Origin: Lelliottia sp. WAP21
GTDB taxonomy: Bacteria > Pseudomonadota > Gammaproteobacteria > Enterobacterales > Enterobacteriaceae
NCBI RefSeq assembly: GCF_020532665.2
Contig: NZ_JAIWPG020000014.1
Coordinates: forward strand, 1 to 64,000
Reading direction: 5' to 3'
DNA length: 64,000 nucleotides
Part shown: piece by piece, positions 1 to 9,535 of the stretch
Layout: the number at the start of each line of letters is the position of its first letter
How positions within the stretch are numbered: position 1 is the first letter of the stretch
Made by a program: the position numbers and the translations under genes
Notes under the pieces: model-generated
The model's input: only the letters and a program-made list of their open reading frames with translations
Told to the model about the DNA's origin: nothing
Databases searched by the model: none

Positions 1-8
1 CTGACGAG

Positions 9-31
9 TAAAAAACAAGCCTATTGGCTTG
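9..31 (-). terminator. Intrinsic terminator of mobAB
   Basis: Read on the minus strand, a 6-bp stem (CAAGCC/GGCTTG) with a 4-base loop is followed by a run of six T. The hairpin overlaps the TAG stop codon of mobB, so termination begins inside the last codons of the gene. Confidence 0.8.
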
Positions 32-527
32 CCATCCACTCCTCTATAAAATCCACGATGCCTTCTATATTATTCAGATCCAGTACAGGCACTGATAACG
101 AGAGATCGACATCGCTGGCTACGGCAATAACATGCTGATCCATGGTTAATTCACTGACATCATGACCCGCATCGCGCCTGAACAGCAGAATCTTCGCCAC
201 GTCCTCATGTTTGAATCCCTCAACTAAAACCAGATCCAACGCAGAATGATCCATGCGGCTTACCAGCCAGCCCAGATTGAGCGGCCGTTCTTCTGGCGTT
301 TCAGTCATCAATGCCCATCGTTGTGTGCTGGCCACCATCGTCTGAGCCGCGCCGGCTTTACGCAATTCATAGCTGTCCTTACCGGGTTTATCGACATCCA
401 TATTATGGTGGGTATGCTTGATTAATCCCGGGCGAATACCCTTACTACAAAGCGCCGGAATGAGCTTTTTCAAAAGAGAGGTTTTTCCTGTGCCGCTCCA
501 GGCGGCGATAGCCAGAACTGGTGTCAT
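21..527 (-). CDS. mobB: Molybdopterin-guanine dinucleotide biosynthesis adapter MobB
   Basis: A 168-residue P-loop protein that binds GTP and helps MobA attach GMP to molybdopterin in the cytoplasm. A Walker A motif ([13 protein letters not shown]) lies near residues 8-20, followed by the family stretch [19 protein letters not shown] around residues 36-54. The length is close to the 175 residues of E. coli MobB, with a slightly shorter N-terminus. It is the second gene of mobAB, and its ATG overlaps the mobA stop in an ATGA. MobB improves but is not essential for cofactor maturation in E. coli. The product would supply bis-MGD to the formate dehydrogenase encoded at 34-37 kb. Confidence 0.95.
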   Translation of the reverse strand: MTPVLAIAAWSGTGKTSLLKKLIPALCSKGIRPGLIKHTHHNMDVDKPGKDSYELRKAGAAQTMVASTQRWALMTETPEERPLNLGWLVSRMDHSALDLVLVEGFKHEDVAKILLFRRDAGHDVSELTMDQHVIAVASDVDLSLSVPVLDLNNIEGIVDFIEEWMASQ

Positions 528-1108
528 ACTTTCCCCTGAAGTAACTGCAAATCTGCCGTGGTGTTGACGTTAATAAACGCGGCTTTATGATCGCTAAAAT
601 CGACGGAATGGCCTCCAGCCTGACGCATAAACATCATTACGCGTCTCTCTCCTGCAGCGAGATAGTCATGAATATTGTTCATTAAACCTTTATGGATCAA
701 GGCAATCGTTGGGTGATCGCGCTCTCCGTCATGTACCCAGACTACGGGAGCATCTTGTCGTGCGCCAATCAGTCTTTCGACAAGACAGTCGGGAATAAAA
801 GGAACATCGCAGGGGCAAAAAAGAAACCATTCATCCATGGATTGTTGCATTACAGCGAGCATACCGGCGAGCGGTCCGGGGAAATCGACAAGGGTATCCT
901 GATAGACGGCATAGCCACTTTGCTGATAAATCGCGATATTACGATTAGCACTGATGGCAATATTCGTCACATGACCTTCAAGCCTGTCGGCAACATGGCG
1001 CCAAAGAGGCTTACCATTAAGGTACTGCAACCCTTTATCTTCCCCGCTCATACGGGTTGACCGACCGCCTGCGAGAATGACCCCGGTAATTTGCTGGCAC
1101 TGATTCAC
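524..1108 (-). CDS. mobA: Molybdenum cofactor guanylyltransferase MobA
   Basis: Transfers GMP from GTP to Mo-molybdopterin to make the guanine dinucleotide form of the cofactor used by DMSO-reductase family enzymes. The 194-residue length is the same as E. coli MobA. The nucleotidyltransferase signature [15 protein letters not shown] lies at about residues 12-26, and PCDVPF near residue 100 is the metal-binding region. It is first in mobAB, overlaps mobB by 4 bp, and is divergent from yihD across 68 bp. Confidence 0.96.
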   Translation of the reverse strand: MNQCQQITGVILAGGRSTRMSGEDKGLQYLNGKPLWRHVADRLEGHVTNIAISANRNIAIYQQSGYAVYQDTLVDFPGPLAGMLAVMQQSMDEWFLFCPCDVPFIPDCLVERLIGARQDAPVVWVHDGERDHPTIALIHKGLMNNIHDYLAAGERRVMMFMRQAGGHSVDFSDHKAAFINVNTTADLQLLQGKV

Positions 1109-1176
1109 TAATATCGCCTCTTTTAATGTGGGATTGACCCTGATAACGTATCCCTCTCACAGAAAGGAGCACCACC

Positions 1177-1446
1177 ATGAAATGTAAACGTCTGAATGAA
1201 GTCATTGAACTCCTCCAGCCCGCCTGGCAAAAAGAGCCAGAACTGAATCTGATGCAATTTTTACAGAAACTGGCGAAAGAGTCAGGTTATGACGGCGAAC
1301 TGACCGACCTTTCTGATGACATTCTGATCTATCATCTGAAAATGCGCGATTCTTCAAAGGATGCGGTCATTCCTGGTATTCAGAAAGATTATGAAGAAGA
1401 CTTCAAAACGGCATTGCTTCGCGCCCGTGGCGTAATTAAAGAGTAA
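1177..1446 (+). CDS. yihD: DUF1040 family protein YihD
   Basis: A small soluble 89-residue protein recognised by its resemblance to E. coli YihD. It has no signal peptide or membrane segment, and the second half is acidic. A strong ribosome site (AAAGGAG, 1161-1167) lies 9 bp before the ATG. Its molecular function is not known to me. It sits immediately before the Cpx-controlled srkA-dsbA pair, and a CpxR-like box overlaps its stop codon. Confidence 0.93.
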   Translation: MKCKRLNEVIELLQPAWQKEPELNLMQFLQKLAKESGYDGELTDLSDDILIYHLKMRDSSKDAVIPGIQKDYEEDFKTALLRARGVIKE

Positions 1447-1457
1447 AACCTTGTAAG
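1443..1457 (+). promoter_or_regulatory. Candidate CpxR box upstream of srkA
   Basis: GTAAA-N5-GTAAG matches the CpxR consensus GTAAA-N5-GTAAA except for the last base. It overlaps the yihD stop codon and lies about 65 bp before srkA, with a TATAAT hexamer at 1502-1507 between them. srkA-dsbA is a known Cpx target in E. coli. Confidence 0.65.
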
Positions 1458-1521
1458 CGGAGCCACCGAAATCGCTCTGAAATGATATCCTGAATCATTC
1501 GTATAATTTCCGGATGATCGG

Positions 1522-2508
1522 ATGAACGACCAGGCTTTTACTTTCCAGACATTACACCCGGATATCATTATGGATGCGCTGTTTGAACAGGGCATCCGGG
1601 TGGATTCCGGGCTCACACCTTTAAACAGCTACGAAAACCGCGTCTATCAATTTCAGGATGAGGATCGTCAGCGTTTTGTCGTAAAGTTTTATCGCCCTCA
1701 GCGCTGGTCTGCAGAGCAGATTCAGGAAGAACACGATTTCGCGCATGAACTCGTCAATAACGAGGTACCTGTTGCCGCGCCTGTAAAATTCAACGATCAA
1801 ACGCTTCTCACGCACCAGGGCTATTATTACGCGGTTTTTCCAAGCCTCGGTGGCCGTCAGTTCGAAGCGGATAACATTGATCAGATGGAGTGGGTTGCCC
1901 GCTACCTGGGGCGTATTCATCAGACCGGTCGCGCGCATGCCTTTAAAGCCCGGCCTACGATGGGCATTCAGGAATATTTAATCGAACCGCGTCAGCTCTT
2001 CGAAACCTCCAGACTCATACCGGCTCCCCTGAAAGATAATTTCCTGAAAGCGACAGATAAACTTATCGCTGCGGTGACCAGCCGCTGGAATGATAAGGCT
2101 GATATGCTGCGCCTTCATGGGGATTGCCATGCCGGTAATATTCTCTGGCGCGATGGCCCACTCTTTGTGGATCTGGACGATGCCCGTATGGGGCCTGCGG
2201 TTCAGGATCTCTGGATGCTATTAAATGGCGACAAAGCTGAACAACGTATGCAGCTTGAAACCATTGTTGAAGCCTATGAAGAGTTTAGCCCGTTTAATTC
2301 AGATGAAATCGCCTTGATTGAACCTTTACGCGCCATGCGGTATGTATATTATCTCGCATGGATAATCAGGCGTTGGGACGATCCCGCTTTTCCCAGAAAC
2401 TTCCCGTGGCTGACCGGGGAAGATTACTGGCGTAACCAGACCACCACTTTTATTGAGCAGGTAAAGGTTCTACAGGAGCCTCCCCTGAAATTAACGCCAA
2501 TGTATTAA
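1522..2508 (+). CDS. srkA: Stress response serine/threonine kinase SrkA (YihE)
   Basis: A 328-residue cytoplasmic kinase of the aminoglycoside phosphotransferase fold, which in E. coli protects against MazF-linked death after stress. The catalytic loop LHGDCHAGN is near residues 199-207 and the metal-binding FVDLDDAR near 215-222; the length equals E. coli SrkA. It is 27 bp upstream of dsbA and probably cotranscribed with it, under the CpxR-like box at 1443-1457. ATG 1522 is chosen because the N-terminal peptide then matches the family. Confidence 0.95.
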   Translation: MNDQAFTFQTLHPDIIMDALFEQGIRVDSGLTPLNSYENRVYQFQDEDRQRFVVKFYRPQRWSAEQIQEEHDFAHELVNNEVPVAAPVKFNDQTLLTHQGYYYAVFPSLGGRQFEADNIDQMEWVARYLGRIHQTGRAHAFKARPTMGIQEYLIEPRQLFETSRLIPAPLKDNFLKATDKLIAAVTSRWNDKADMLRLHGDCHAGNILWRDGPLFVDLDDARMGPAVQDLWMLLNGDKAEQRMQLETIVEAYEEFSPFNSDEIALIEPLRAMRYVYYLAWIIRRWDDPAFPRNFPWLTGEDYWRNQTTTFIEQVKVLQEPPLKLTPMY

Positions 2509-2535
2509 TCGGAAACACCCAGGAGAGAGTTGATC

Positions 2536-3159
2536 ATGAAAAAAATTTGGCTGGCGCTGGCAGGAATGATTCTGGCATTTAGCGCTTCTGCTGCACAGTT
2601 TACTGATGGCAAGCAGTTCACCACGCTGGAAAAGCCCGTAACAGGTGAACCTCAGGTGCTGGAATTCTTCTCGTTCTATTGCCCTCATTGCTATCAGTTT
2701 GAAGAGGTTTTACATGTCTCTGACAACGTGAAGAAAAAACTGCCTGAAGGCGTCAAAATGACGAAATATCACGTCGAGTTCCTTGGCCCTCTGGGTAAAG
2801 ATTTAACTCAGGCGTGGGCAGTGGCTATCGCGCTGGGCGTGGAAGATAAAGTGACTGCGCCAATGTTTGAAGCGATTCAGAAAACCCAGACTGTACAAAC
2901 CACGGCAGATATTCGTAAAGTCTTTGTCGATGCAGGTGTTAAAGGCGAAGATTATGACGCAGCGTGGAATAGCTTCGTTGTGAAATCCCTGGTTGCACAG
3001 CAGGAAAAAGCTGCCGCTGACCTGCAGCTGCAGGGTGTTCCGGCGATGTTTGTTAACGGCAAATATCAGCTGAATATGCAGGGTATGGATACCAGCAGCA
3101 TGGACATCTTTGTCCAGCAGTATTCAGACACGGTAAAATACCTGGTCGAGAAGAAGTAA
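2536..3159 (+). CDS. dsbA: Periplasmic thiol:disulfide oxidoreductase DsbA
   Basis: Introduces disulfides into exported proteins and is reoxidised by DsbB. The precursor has 207 residues with a Sec signal peptide ending SASA before AQFTDG. The active site is CPHC in the thioredoxin-like domain, and the cis-proline loop is GVPAMF. An in-frame TTG occurs at 2530, but ATG 2536 gives the family N-terminus [10 protein letters not shown] and has AGGAGAG at 2521-2527. One or two residues near position 67 are missing relative to E. coli (LGPLGKD instead of MGGDLGKD). It is followed directly by a terminator; the E. coli neighbour yihF is absent. Confidence 0.97.
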   Translation: MKKIWLALAGMILAFSASAAQFTDGKQFTTLEKPVTGEPQVLEFFSFYCPHCYQFEEVLHVSDNVKKKLPEGVKMTKYHVEFLGPLGKDLTQAWAVAIALGVEDKVTAPMFEAIQKTQTVQTTADIRKVFVDAGVKGEDYDAAWNSFVVKSLVAQQEKAAADLQLQGVPAMFVNGKYQLNMQGMDTSSMDIFVQQYSDTVKYLVEKK

Positions 3160-3167
3160 ACATGAAT

Positions 3168-3191
3168 CGCCGGTCAATGACCGGCGTTTTT
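3168..3191 (+). terminator. Intrinsic terminator after dsbA
   Basis: An 8-bp stem CGCCGGTC/GACCGGCG with a short loop, then a T run. It overlaps the last codons and stop of the convergent yihG. Confidence 0.85.
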
Positions 3192-4082
3192 ATAGGCTGA
3201 TTTAATGCCTTCAATCTGCATATCTTTTTCATTCCACAGCGCATTTAACCAGCCCTGGAATCGACGCTTAAAATTCTTATCGTTAATGTAATCGCCGTAC
3301 AGCGCCTCATCCACCGTAACCAAATTAACCCGCACGACAATACGCGTCACCTTGCCGCTCAACATGTCATAAAAAGGCGTGTTATCGTTTTCGGGATAAC
3401 AGAGGGTGACATTAAGTAATTTATCGAACTGCTTTCCCAATACATTAAGCGCCATTGCAATCCCTGCGGCTTTTGGGGCCAGCAAATGTTTAAAAGGCGA
3501 TCGCGTCCCGACCCGTTTCTCTTCCGTAAAACGAGACCCTTCGACAAAATTCACAATCGTTGTAGGATGAGCGCGAAATTTCTCGCAGGAGCGACGTGTC
3601 GTCTCAACGTCTTTACCGCGGCGTTCCGGGTGGCGAATAAGATAACTTCGTGAATAGCGCTTCATAAAGGGCATATCCAGCGCCCAGCAGGCGAGTCCCA
3701 TAAAAGGGACCCAGGCAAGTTGCTGCTTCAAAAAGTATTTGTTCATCGGAATGTGTTTGCGAAAAAGAACGCAGAGCACCACGATATCCGCCCAACTATG
3801 ATGGTTACAGATCAGCAAATACCCGTTGCTCTTATTCAAGTTTTCCAGCCCCTCGACATCCCATTTTAGCTGTGGATTAAGGTGTAATAACGCCGCCAGT
3901 CCTTCGCACCAGCAATACATCATCCCGTTGCAAAATGCGGATATGCCACGCCAGATAAGTGGGAAAGGGAGAAGTATTTTGAGGATACCGGCCGCGATAA
4001 TGGGTATGGAACAGACGATGGTCAAAAGGATCGTCAACATGATACTGGTAAACAGTGTTATAGCGGCGAGCAGTCTGGACAT
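3174..4082 (-). CDS. yihG: Inner-membrane lysophospholipid acyltransferase YihG
   Basis: A PlsC-type acyltransferase of about 302 residues that acylates lysophosphatidic acid at the membrane. The N-terminal 60 residues are hydrophobic (membrane segment). The catalytic NHHSWAD block (the H-X4-D motif) lies near residues 93-99, and the acceptor-binding VEGSRF block follows near 180. ATG 4082 ([11 protein letters not shown]) is chosen; a TTG at 4097 would add five residues, and E. coli YihG has a similar short extension, so the start is uncertain. It is convergent with dsbA. Confidence 0.9.
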   Translation of the reverse strand: MSRLLAAITLFTSIMLTILLTIVCSIPIIAAGILKILLPFPLIWRGISAFCNGMMYCWCEGLAALLHLNPQLKWDVEGLENLNKSNGYLLICNHHSWADIVVLCVLFRKHIPMNKYFLKQQLAWVPFMGLACWALDMPFMKRYSRSYLIRHPERRGKDVETTRRSCEKFRAHPTTIVNFVEGSRFTEEKRVGTRSPFKHLLAPKAAGIAMALNVLGKQFDKLLNVTLCYPENDNTPFYDMLSGKVTRIVVRVNLVTVDEALYGDYINDKNFKRRFQGWLNALWNEKDMQIEGIKSAYKNAGH

Positions 4083-4522
4083 AATCAATAATTTCAAGTG
4101 GTTAACTGGTGTTCGGCGGTCATGCCGCAGACGCAGGGCGCTGATTTTATCAGAAAAGCATAAAGAGAAGGTGGGCTTTCCCTGCGATCGGGCATCAGTG
4201 CAGCGCTGACACAGAGTAATTGTCTAAATTGGTCTGACAGAGATATCTTATATCCACATAGAGTAAATAGTCATCAATAGAGAATATAACCTCTCGATCC
4301 TTTCTTATTTCGCTGATAAATAAGATTAAATTTATTTTTATCGCTGGGGGGATGGCAGGATTATTCATATGAAATGAAAGTATGCACAAACTTATCCACA
4401 GATTGCATTTGCGAGGGATCTCGACGATCGCAAAATCTTTGCCTGAATTCAGCGCGAAAAACTGATGTTTTTGCTCGTCTGTGGCATCCTTTGTCCATAA
4501 ATTGATAAAAGGCACGGACATT
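4083..4522. other. Divergent yihG-polA intergenic region
   Basis: 440 bp without a credible gene. It is AT-rich in the middle (about 4200-4340), and carries the polA leader and a DnaA-box sequence. Short ORFs here lack ribosome sites and family resemblance. Confidence 0.7.
4392..4400 (+). promoter_or_regulatory. Consensus DnaA box upstream of polA
   Basis: TTATCCACA is an exact match to the strong DnaA box, 122 bp before the polA start. A related sequence TTATATCCACA lies at about 4249-4259. To my knowledge DnaA stimulates polA expression in E. coli. Confidence 0.6.
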
Positions 4523-7315
4523 ATGGTTCAGATCCCAGAAAACCCGCTTATTCTCGTCGACGGCTCCTCTTACCTGTATCGGGCGTATCATGCGTTTCCT
4601 CCCCTGACCAACAGCGCAGGGGAGCCTACCGGCGCGATGTATGGCGTGCTGAACATGTTGCGTAGCCTCATTCTTCAGTACAAGCCCTCACATGCCGCCG
4701 TCGTCTTTGATGCGAAAGGGAAAACCTTCCGCGATGAGCTTTTCGAACACTACAAATCTCATCGCCCTCCGATGCCGGACGATTTGCGTGCTCAAATTGA
4801 GCCGCTGCATACCATGGTTAAAGCGATGGGCCTGCCTTTACTCGCCGTTTCTGGCGTGGAGGCTGATGACGTTATCGGCACCTTAGCCCGCGAGGCAGAA
4901 AAGTTGGGTCGTCCTGTGCTGATCAGTACAGGTGATAAAGATATGGCGCAGCTTGTGACGCCAGGCATTACCCTTATCAACACCATGACCAACACCATCC
5001 TCGGTCCGGAAGAGGTAGCCACCAAATATGGCGTGCCGCCAGAGCTCATCATCGACTTCCTGGCTCTGATGGGCGATTCATCCGATAACATCCCGGGCGT
5101 ACCGGGCGTAGGCGAGAAGACCGCGCAGGCCTTACTGCAAGGTCTGGGTGGATTAGATACGCTATATGCTGAATCCGATAAAATTGCGGGTCTGACGTTC
5201 CGTGGCGCAAAAACCATGGCCGCGAAGCTCGAACAAAATAAAGAGGTCGCCTACCTCTCTTATCAACTGGCGACCATCAAAACGGATGTTGAGCTGGAAC
5301 TGACCTGCGACCAGCTGGAAGTGCAACAACCTGCTGATGATGAGCTGCTGAGCCTGTTCAGGCACTATGAATTTAAGCGCTGGATTACCGATATTGAAGC
5401 CGGTAAGTGGATGCAGGCTAAAGGTGCCAAACCTGCAGCGAAGCCGCAGGAAACGCTGGTCATCGAGGCAGAAAACGAGGTTGAAGAAGAAGTGTCTGCA
5501 CTCTCTTCTGAACATTACGAAACGATTCTCGATGAAGCGCAACTCATTGCATGGATTGAGAAACTCAAAAAAGCTCCTGTTTTCGCCTTCGATACGGAAA
5601 CCGACAGCCTGGATAACATCTCCGCGAATATGGTCGGGCTCTCCTTTGCCATCGAACCTGGCGTCGCGGCTTATGTGCCGGTTGCACATGACTATCTGGA
5701 TGCACCCGTTCAGATTTCACGTGAACGCGTGCTCGAACTGCTGAAACCGATCCTTGAAGATGACAAGGTGCTTAAGGTTGGGCAAAACCTTAAGTTCGAT
5801 CGTGGCATCCTGCAAAACTATGACATTGAGCTGCGCGGTATCGCGTTTGATACCATGCTGGAATCCTACATTCTCGACAGCGTTGCGGGTCGCCATGATA
5901 TGGATTCGCTTTCTACTCGCTGGCTCAAGCATAAAACCGTCACCTTTGAAGAGATTGCCGGTAAAGGCAAAAATCAGCTGACGTTCAATCAGATCGCCCT
6001 TGAAGAAGCGGGTCACTATGCGGCGGAAGATGCCGATGTCACCCTGCAGCTGCATTTGAAAATGTGGCCAAAATTACAAAAGCTGGACGGTCCGCGGAAC
6101 GTCTTTGAGCATATCGAAATGCCGCTCGTTCCGGTGCTGTCTCGCATCGAACGTAATGGGGTCAATATTGACCCTGTTGTCTTGCACAAACACTCTGAAG
6201 AGATAGCATTACGTCTGAACGAGCTGGAACAGAAAGCGCACGAGATTGCCGGTGAGCCGTTCAACCTCTCGTCGACCAAACAGCTGCAAACGATTCTTTT
6301 CGAAAAGCAGGGTATTAAGCCGCTGAAGAAAACGCCGGGCGGTGCCCCGTCGACCTCGGAAGAAGTACTTGAAGAGCTAGCTCTGGATTATCCGCTGCCG
6401 AAAGTAATTCTGTCGTATCGCGGGCTCGCAAAGCTCAAGTCCACTTATACCGATAAGTTACCCTTGATGATTAACCCGAAAACCGGGCGAGTCCATACCT
6501 CCTATCATCAGGCCGTGGCCGCGACCGGACGCTTGTCGTCAACCGATCCGAATCTGCAGAACATTCCGGTGCGTAATGAAGAGGGCCGACGCATTCGCCA
6601 GGCCTTTATTGCGCCAAAGGATTACCTCATTGTCTCTGCCGACTATTCGCAAATCGAACTGCGTATTATGGCGCATCTTTCGCGTGATAAAGGCCTGCTC
6701 ACCGCTTTTGCGGAAGGGAAGGATATCCACCGGGCAACGGCTGCAGAGGTCTTTGGCCTGCCGCTGGACAGCGTGACAAATGAACAGCGTCGAAGCGCAA
6801 AAGCGATTAACTTTGGTCTGATTTACGGGATGAGCGCGTTTGGCCTTTCACGCCAGCTGAACATTCCGCGTAAAGAGTCGCAGAAGTATATGGACCTCTA
6901 CTTTGAGCGCTACCCTGGCGTGCTGGAGTATATGGAGCGCACCCGAGCGCAGGCGAAAGAGACGGGATATGTCGAAACGCTGGATGGCCGCCGCCTCTAT
7001 TTACCGGACATCAAATCCAGTAACGCAGCGCGTCGAGCCGGTGCGGAACGTGCCGCTATCAACGCCCCGATGCAGGGTACGGCCGCAGATATCATCAAGC
7101 GCGCCATGATCGCCGTTGATGCCTGGCTGGAAAAGGACAAACCACGTGTTCGTATGATCATGCAGGTTCACGATGAACTGGTGTTCGAAGTGCACAAAGA
7201 TGACGTGGAGAAGGTCTCGAAAAAGATCCACGAACTCATGGAAAACAGCATGAAGCTGGACGTGCCGTTGCTGGTGGAAGTAGGGTCTGGTGAAAACTGG
7301 GATCAAGCTCACTAA
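4523..7315 (+). CDS. polA: DNA polymerase I
   Basis: A 930-residue repair and Okazaki-fragment-processing polymerase. The order is the N-terminal 5'-3' exonuclease ([16 protein letters not shown] at residues 9-24, [18 protein letters not shown] near 184-201), the 3'-5' proofreading domain ([12 protein letters not shown] near 354), then the polymerase domain with motif A ([10 protein letters not shown]), motif B ([14 protein letters not shown]) and motif C ([10 protein letters not shown]). ATG 4523 gives MVQIPENPL as in E. coli; the frame stays open 14 codons upstream without a matching N-terminus. The linker near residues 310-350 is the most divergent part. Confidence 0.98.
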   Translation: MVQIPENPLILVDGSSYLYRAYHAFPPLTNSAGEPTGAMYGVLNMLRSLILQYKPSHAAVVFDAKGKTFRDELFEHYKSHRPPMPDDLRAQIEPLHTMVKAMGLPLLAVSGVEADDVIGTLAREAEKLGRPVLISTGDKDMAQLVTPGITLINTMTNTILGPEEVATKYGVPPELIIDFLALMGDSSDNIPGVPGVGEKTAQALLQGLGGLDTLYAESDKIAGLTFRGAKTMAAKLEQNKEVAYLSYQLATIKTDVELELTCDQLEVQQPADDELLSLFRHYEFKRWITDIEAGKWMQAKGAKPAAKPQETLVIEAENEVEEEVSALSSEHYETILDEAQLIAWIEKLKKAPVFAFDTETDSLDNISANMVGLSFAIEPGVAAYVPVAHDYLDAPVQISRERVLELLKPILEDDKVLKVGQNLKFDRGILQNYDIELRGIAFDTMLESYILDSVAGRHDMDSLSTRWLKHKTVTFEEIAGKGKNQLTFNQIALEEAGHYAAEDADVTLQLHLKMWPKLQKLDGPRNVFEHIEMPLVPVLSRIERNGVNIDPVVLHKHSEEIALRLNELEQKAHEIAGEPFNLSSTKQLQTILFEKQGIKPLKKTPGGAPSTSEEVLEELALDYPLPKVILSYRGLAKLKSTYTDKLPLMINPKTGRVHTSYHQAVAATGRLSSTDPNLQNIPVRNEEGRRIRQAFIAPKDYLIVSADYSQIELRIMAHLSRDKGLLTAFAEGKDIHRATAAEVFGLPLDSVTNEQRRSAKAINFGLIYGMSAFGLSRQLNIPRKESQKYMDLYFERYPGVLEYMERTRAQAKETGYVETLDGRRLYLPDIKSSNAARRAGAERAAINAPMQGTAADIIKRAMIAVDAWLEKDKPRVRMIMQVHDELVFEVHKDDVEKVSKKIHELMENSMKLDVPLLVEVGSGENWDQAH

Positions 7316-7428
7316 GTGTTCGATGAATAAAGGGCTTTTTATGTAAGTAAGCAACATAACTAAGAACTTTTTGTGACGATCATTAGATTTCCCTATGTAA
7401 AGAGTGAAAAAAAACTACAAAAAGTGCT

Positions 7429-7456
7429 TTGTCCAGCGATAAAAAAAGAGTAGAGT
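7429..7456 (+). promoter_or_regulatory. Promoter of Spot 42 (spf)
   Basis: TTGTCC (-35, 7429-7434) and TAGAGT (-10, 7451-7456) are separated by 16 bp and lie 7 bp before the RNA start. A TGTGA half-site at 7372-7376 resembles part of a CRP site; cAMP-CRP represses spf in E. coli. Confidence 0.7.
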
Positions 7457-7463
7457 TAACGAC

Positions 7464-7572
7464 GTAGGGTACAGAGGTAAGATGTTCTATCTTTCAGACC
7501 TTTTACTTCACGTAATCGGATTTGGCTGAATATTTTAGCCGCCCCAGTCAGTTATGACTGGGGCGTTTTTTA
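7464..7572 (+). ncRNA. spf: Spot 42 small RNA
   Basis: 109 nt, almost base-for-base the E. coli Spot 42 RNA. It begins GTAGGGTACAGAGGTAAGAT and ends in a strong terminator hairpin (GCCCCAGTCA/TGACTGGGGC) and T run. It is an Hfq-dependent regulator that represses many secondary sugar-uptake and catabolic genes when cAMP is low. Its position between polA and engB is conserved. Seen here: one base change in the terminator loop relative to the E. coli sequence I remember. Confidence 0.97.
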
Positions 7573-7596
7573 TTGCGGCAAAGAAAAAATCGGCAA

Positions 7597-7622
7597 TAAA
7601 AAAGCGCGGACTCTGCCGCGCT
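7597..7622 (-). terminator. Intrinsic terminator after engB
   Basis: On the minus strand the stem GCGCGG/CCGCGC with a 6-base loop is followed by six T, just beyond the engB stop. Confidence 0.85.
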
Positions 7623-7627
7623 TATGC

Positions 7628-8257
7628 TTACTCTTCTTCGGCTTCTACAGCCGGTTCCAGGTCGTTATACCAGCTATCCAGTTTCTGACGCAGCTTATCC
7701 ACGCCCAGTTTTTTCAAGGATGAGAAAGGCTCAACCTGCACATCACCATTGAACGCCAGCACCGCTTCACGAACCATGTTGACCTGCGCCTTGCGCGCAC
7801 CGCTCGCCAGTTTGTCGGCTTTCGTCAGCAGCACCAGCACTTCAATCTCACTATCGACTGCCCATGCGATCATCTGCTGATCGAGATCTTTGAGTGGATG
7901 GCGGATATCCATCAGGATCACCAGCCCCTTGAGGCACTGGCGTTTTTCGAGATACTCACCCAGGGCGCGTTGCCACTTGATTTTCATCTCTTCCGGAACT
8001 TGCGCAAAACCATAGCCCGGTAAATCCACCAGACGTTTGCCATCGGCGACTTCGAAAAGGTTAATCAGCTGGGTACGGCCAGGCGTTTTAGACGTACGCG
8101 CCAGACTTTTCTGGTTGGTGAGCGTATTCAGTGCGCTGGACTTACCCGCATTGGAGCGTCCAGCAAAGGCCACCTCTATACCCGTATCGGAGGGTAAGTG
8201 GCGAATGTCAGGCGCGCTGGTGACAAAATGCGTCTGTTGATAGTTCCAGGTAGTCAC
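7628..8257 (-). CDS. engB: Ribosome biogenesis GTPase EngB (YihA)
   Basis: An essential GTPase of 50S subunit assembly, 209 residues. G1 is GRSNAGKSS near residue 32, G3 DLPGYG near 78, and G4 TKAD near 145. The frame is open to 8323, but GTG 8257 preceded by GGAGAC gives [11 protein letters not shown], which aligns with the E. coli N-terminus (MTNLNYQQTHF). It is transcribed away from csrC and has its own terminator. Confidence 0.94.
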   Translation of the reverse strand: MTTWNYQQTHFVTSAPDIRHLPSDTGIEVAFAGRSNAGKSSALNTLTNQKSLARTSKTPGRTQLINLFEVADGKRLVDLPGYGFAQVPEEMKIKWQRALGEYLEKRQCLKGLVILMDIRHPLKDLDQQMIAWAVDSEIEVLVLLTKADKLASGARKAQVNMVREAVLAFNGDVQVEPFSSLKKLGVDKLRQKLDSWYNDLEPAVEAEEE

Positions 8258-8356
8258 GTGGTCGTCTCCAAAATTCGTAATTGGGGGGATTATACCTGAA
8301 TGCCAGCAAAAGGCTTTTCCCATCGTTCGGGCGTTGTAGGTTAAAACCCTGTAACG

Positions 8357-8362
8357 TGTAAG
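8357..8362 (+). promoter_or_regulatory. Possible UvrY half-site upstream of csrC
   Basis: TGTAAG followed by A resembles one half of the UvrY/SirA palindrome that activates csr sRNA genes. Only a half match is visible, roughly 160 bp before the csrC start, so this is weak. Confidence 0.25.
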
Positions 8363-8523
8363 ACATTAGCCATAAAACCCCTGAGACATTTAGGAATATA
8401 CGCAGGCCATAAAAAGGACAAAGCTAATTAAATCATAGCGTTAATTTTGAGTAATTATCTTAAAATCATCTTTTGTGCGCTTTGGTTGCTTGTCTGTTTA
8501 AGTGAACAAGGTAAAGTAATGGC

Positions 8524-8766
8524 CAAGGCGAGGATGCCATCAGGAAAACGACTTAAGGACGAGGGTCAGGAGCGCCAGGAGGCGAAGACTCAGGATTGTC
8601 AGGATGACAAGCGCCTGGAGGCGTTTAAACAGGAAAGGGAACCGTATCACGGATGATAGTAGCCAAAGGATAAACAGGGTTGGTTGCTGGCAAACAAGGA
8701 ATGTCTGGCCCGTTAAGGGTTATGAGTCAGGAAAAAAGGCGACAGATTGCTCTGTCGCCTTTTTTC
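8524..8766 (+). ncRNA. csrC: CsrC, CsrA-sequestering RNA
   Basis: About 243 nt (E. coli 245) between engB and yihI, the conserved csrC location. It holds about a dozen GGA motifs (many AGGA or CAGGA) of the kind CsrA binds. The block GAGGGTCAGGAGCGCCAGGA and the 3' terminator (stem AGGCGACAGA/TCTGTCGCCT, 8737-8760, then T run) match E. coli CsrC. A possible promoter is TTGTCT (8490-8495) and TAAAGT (8512-8517), 16 bp apart. The exact 5' end is inferred. Confidence 0.92.
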
Positions 8767-8834
8767 TTTGCTTGCTTTCTGCTAGATTTCGCCGCAATTC
8801 TATACTGAATAAAACGGCTTAAAGATAAAACATC

Positions 8835-9347
8835 ATGAAAAAACCGACCTCTGCTGCAGGCGCTAAACGCCCTGCAAAAGCGCACCGCAAAACACGTGAA
8901 GAACTCGACCAGGAAGCACGTGACCGTAAACGTGCGAAAAAGCACAGTGGTCATTCCGCTGGCTCCCGTGCAAAAAGCAGCGGTCCGTCAGGCTCTTCCA
9001 ACAAAAGCAGCCAACAGAAAGATCCCCGCATCGGCAGCAAAACCCCCATTCCTCTGGGCGTGACAGACACCCCGGTTACTAAGCAGCACAAACCAAAGAG
9101 CGAGAAACCTATGCTTTCACCGCAGGCTGAGTTGGATATGCTGGAGAATGATGAGCGCCTGGACGCGCTGCTGGAACGTCTTGAACAAGGTCAACCGCTG
9201 AGCGCTGAAGAGCAATCCTGGGTTGATGCCAAACTGGATCGCATCGATGAGCTGATGCAGACGTTGGGTCTATCCTATGACGACGAAGAAGACGAAGAAG
9301 AAGAAAAACAGGAAGATATGATGCGTCTTCTGAAGGGTGGAAACTAA
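8835..9347 (+). CDS. yihI: Der GTPase-activating protein YihI
   Basis: 170 residues. It stimulates GTP hydrolysis by the ribosome-assembly GTPase Der in E. coli. The first 100 residues are lysine/arginine-rich and low complexity ([18 protein letters not shown]). The middle [14 protein letters not shown] is the most conserved block, and the C-terminus is a highly acidic tail (about residues 150-163). The polarised charge is typical of the family. It lies downstream of csrC and 3 bp before a small ORF leading into hemN. Confidence 0.95.
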   Translation: MKKPTSAAGAKRPAKAHRKTREELDQEARDRKRAKKHSGHSAGSRAKSSGPSGSSNKSSQQKDPRIGSKTPIPLGVTDTPVTKQHKPKSEKPMLSPQAELDMLENDERLDALLERLEQGQPLSAEEQSWVDAKLDRIDELMQTLGLSYDDEEDEEEEKQEDMMRLLKGGN

Positions 9348-9350
9348 CAT

Positions 9351-9533
9351 TTGCACCCGGCAGGGACGATAGTCCTGCTTATAACCCTTCCGGTTATATG
9401 TTATCTGGTGTGGTTATTCGTTAAACTACGGCGGTTGTCGCGGCGACAGAAGTGGCTGCGCACCCGAGCGCTGACGCGCAATAGCGTCAAACCGGGCCGC
9501 CGTATACGAACGCGACACCAACGGAAGGAGTGA
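9351..9533 (+). CDS. Small single-pass membrane ORF between yihI and hemN
   Basis: 60 codons opening with TTG 3 bp after the yihI stop and closing just before hemN; the hemN Shine-Dalgarno AAGGAG overlaps its last codons. It encodes one strongly hydrophobic segment (about residues 6-24), then an Arg/Lys-rich tail (about 27-59), the layout of an N-in or C-in anchor peptide. I do not recognise a named product. In Vibrio and Shewanella, as I recall, a longer DUF2489 membrane protein sits between yihI and hemN, so this could be a shortened relative or remnant. Only its position, TM segment and coupling support it as a gene; a chance ORF remains possible. Confidence 0.4.
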   Translation: MHPAGTIVLLITLPVICYLVWLFVKLRRLSRRQKWLRTRALTRNSVKPGRRIRTRHQRKE

Positions 9534-9535
9534 GC

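Noticed and set aside
8447-8656. 69-codon ORF starting before csrC
   Set aside because: Most of it is the CsrC RNA; the Gly/Arg/Lys-rich peptide is a by-product of the GGA motifs.
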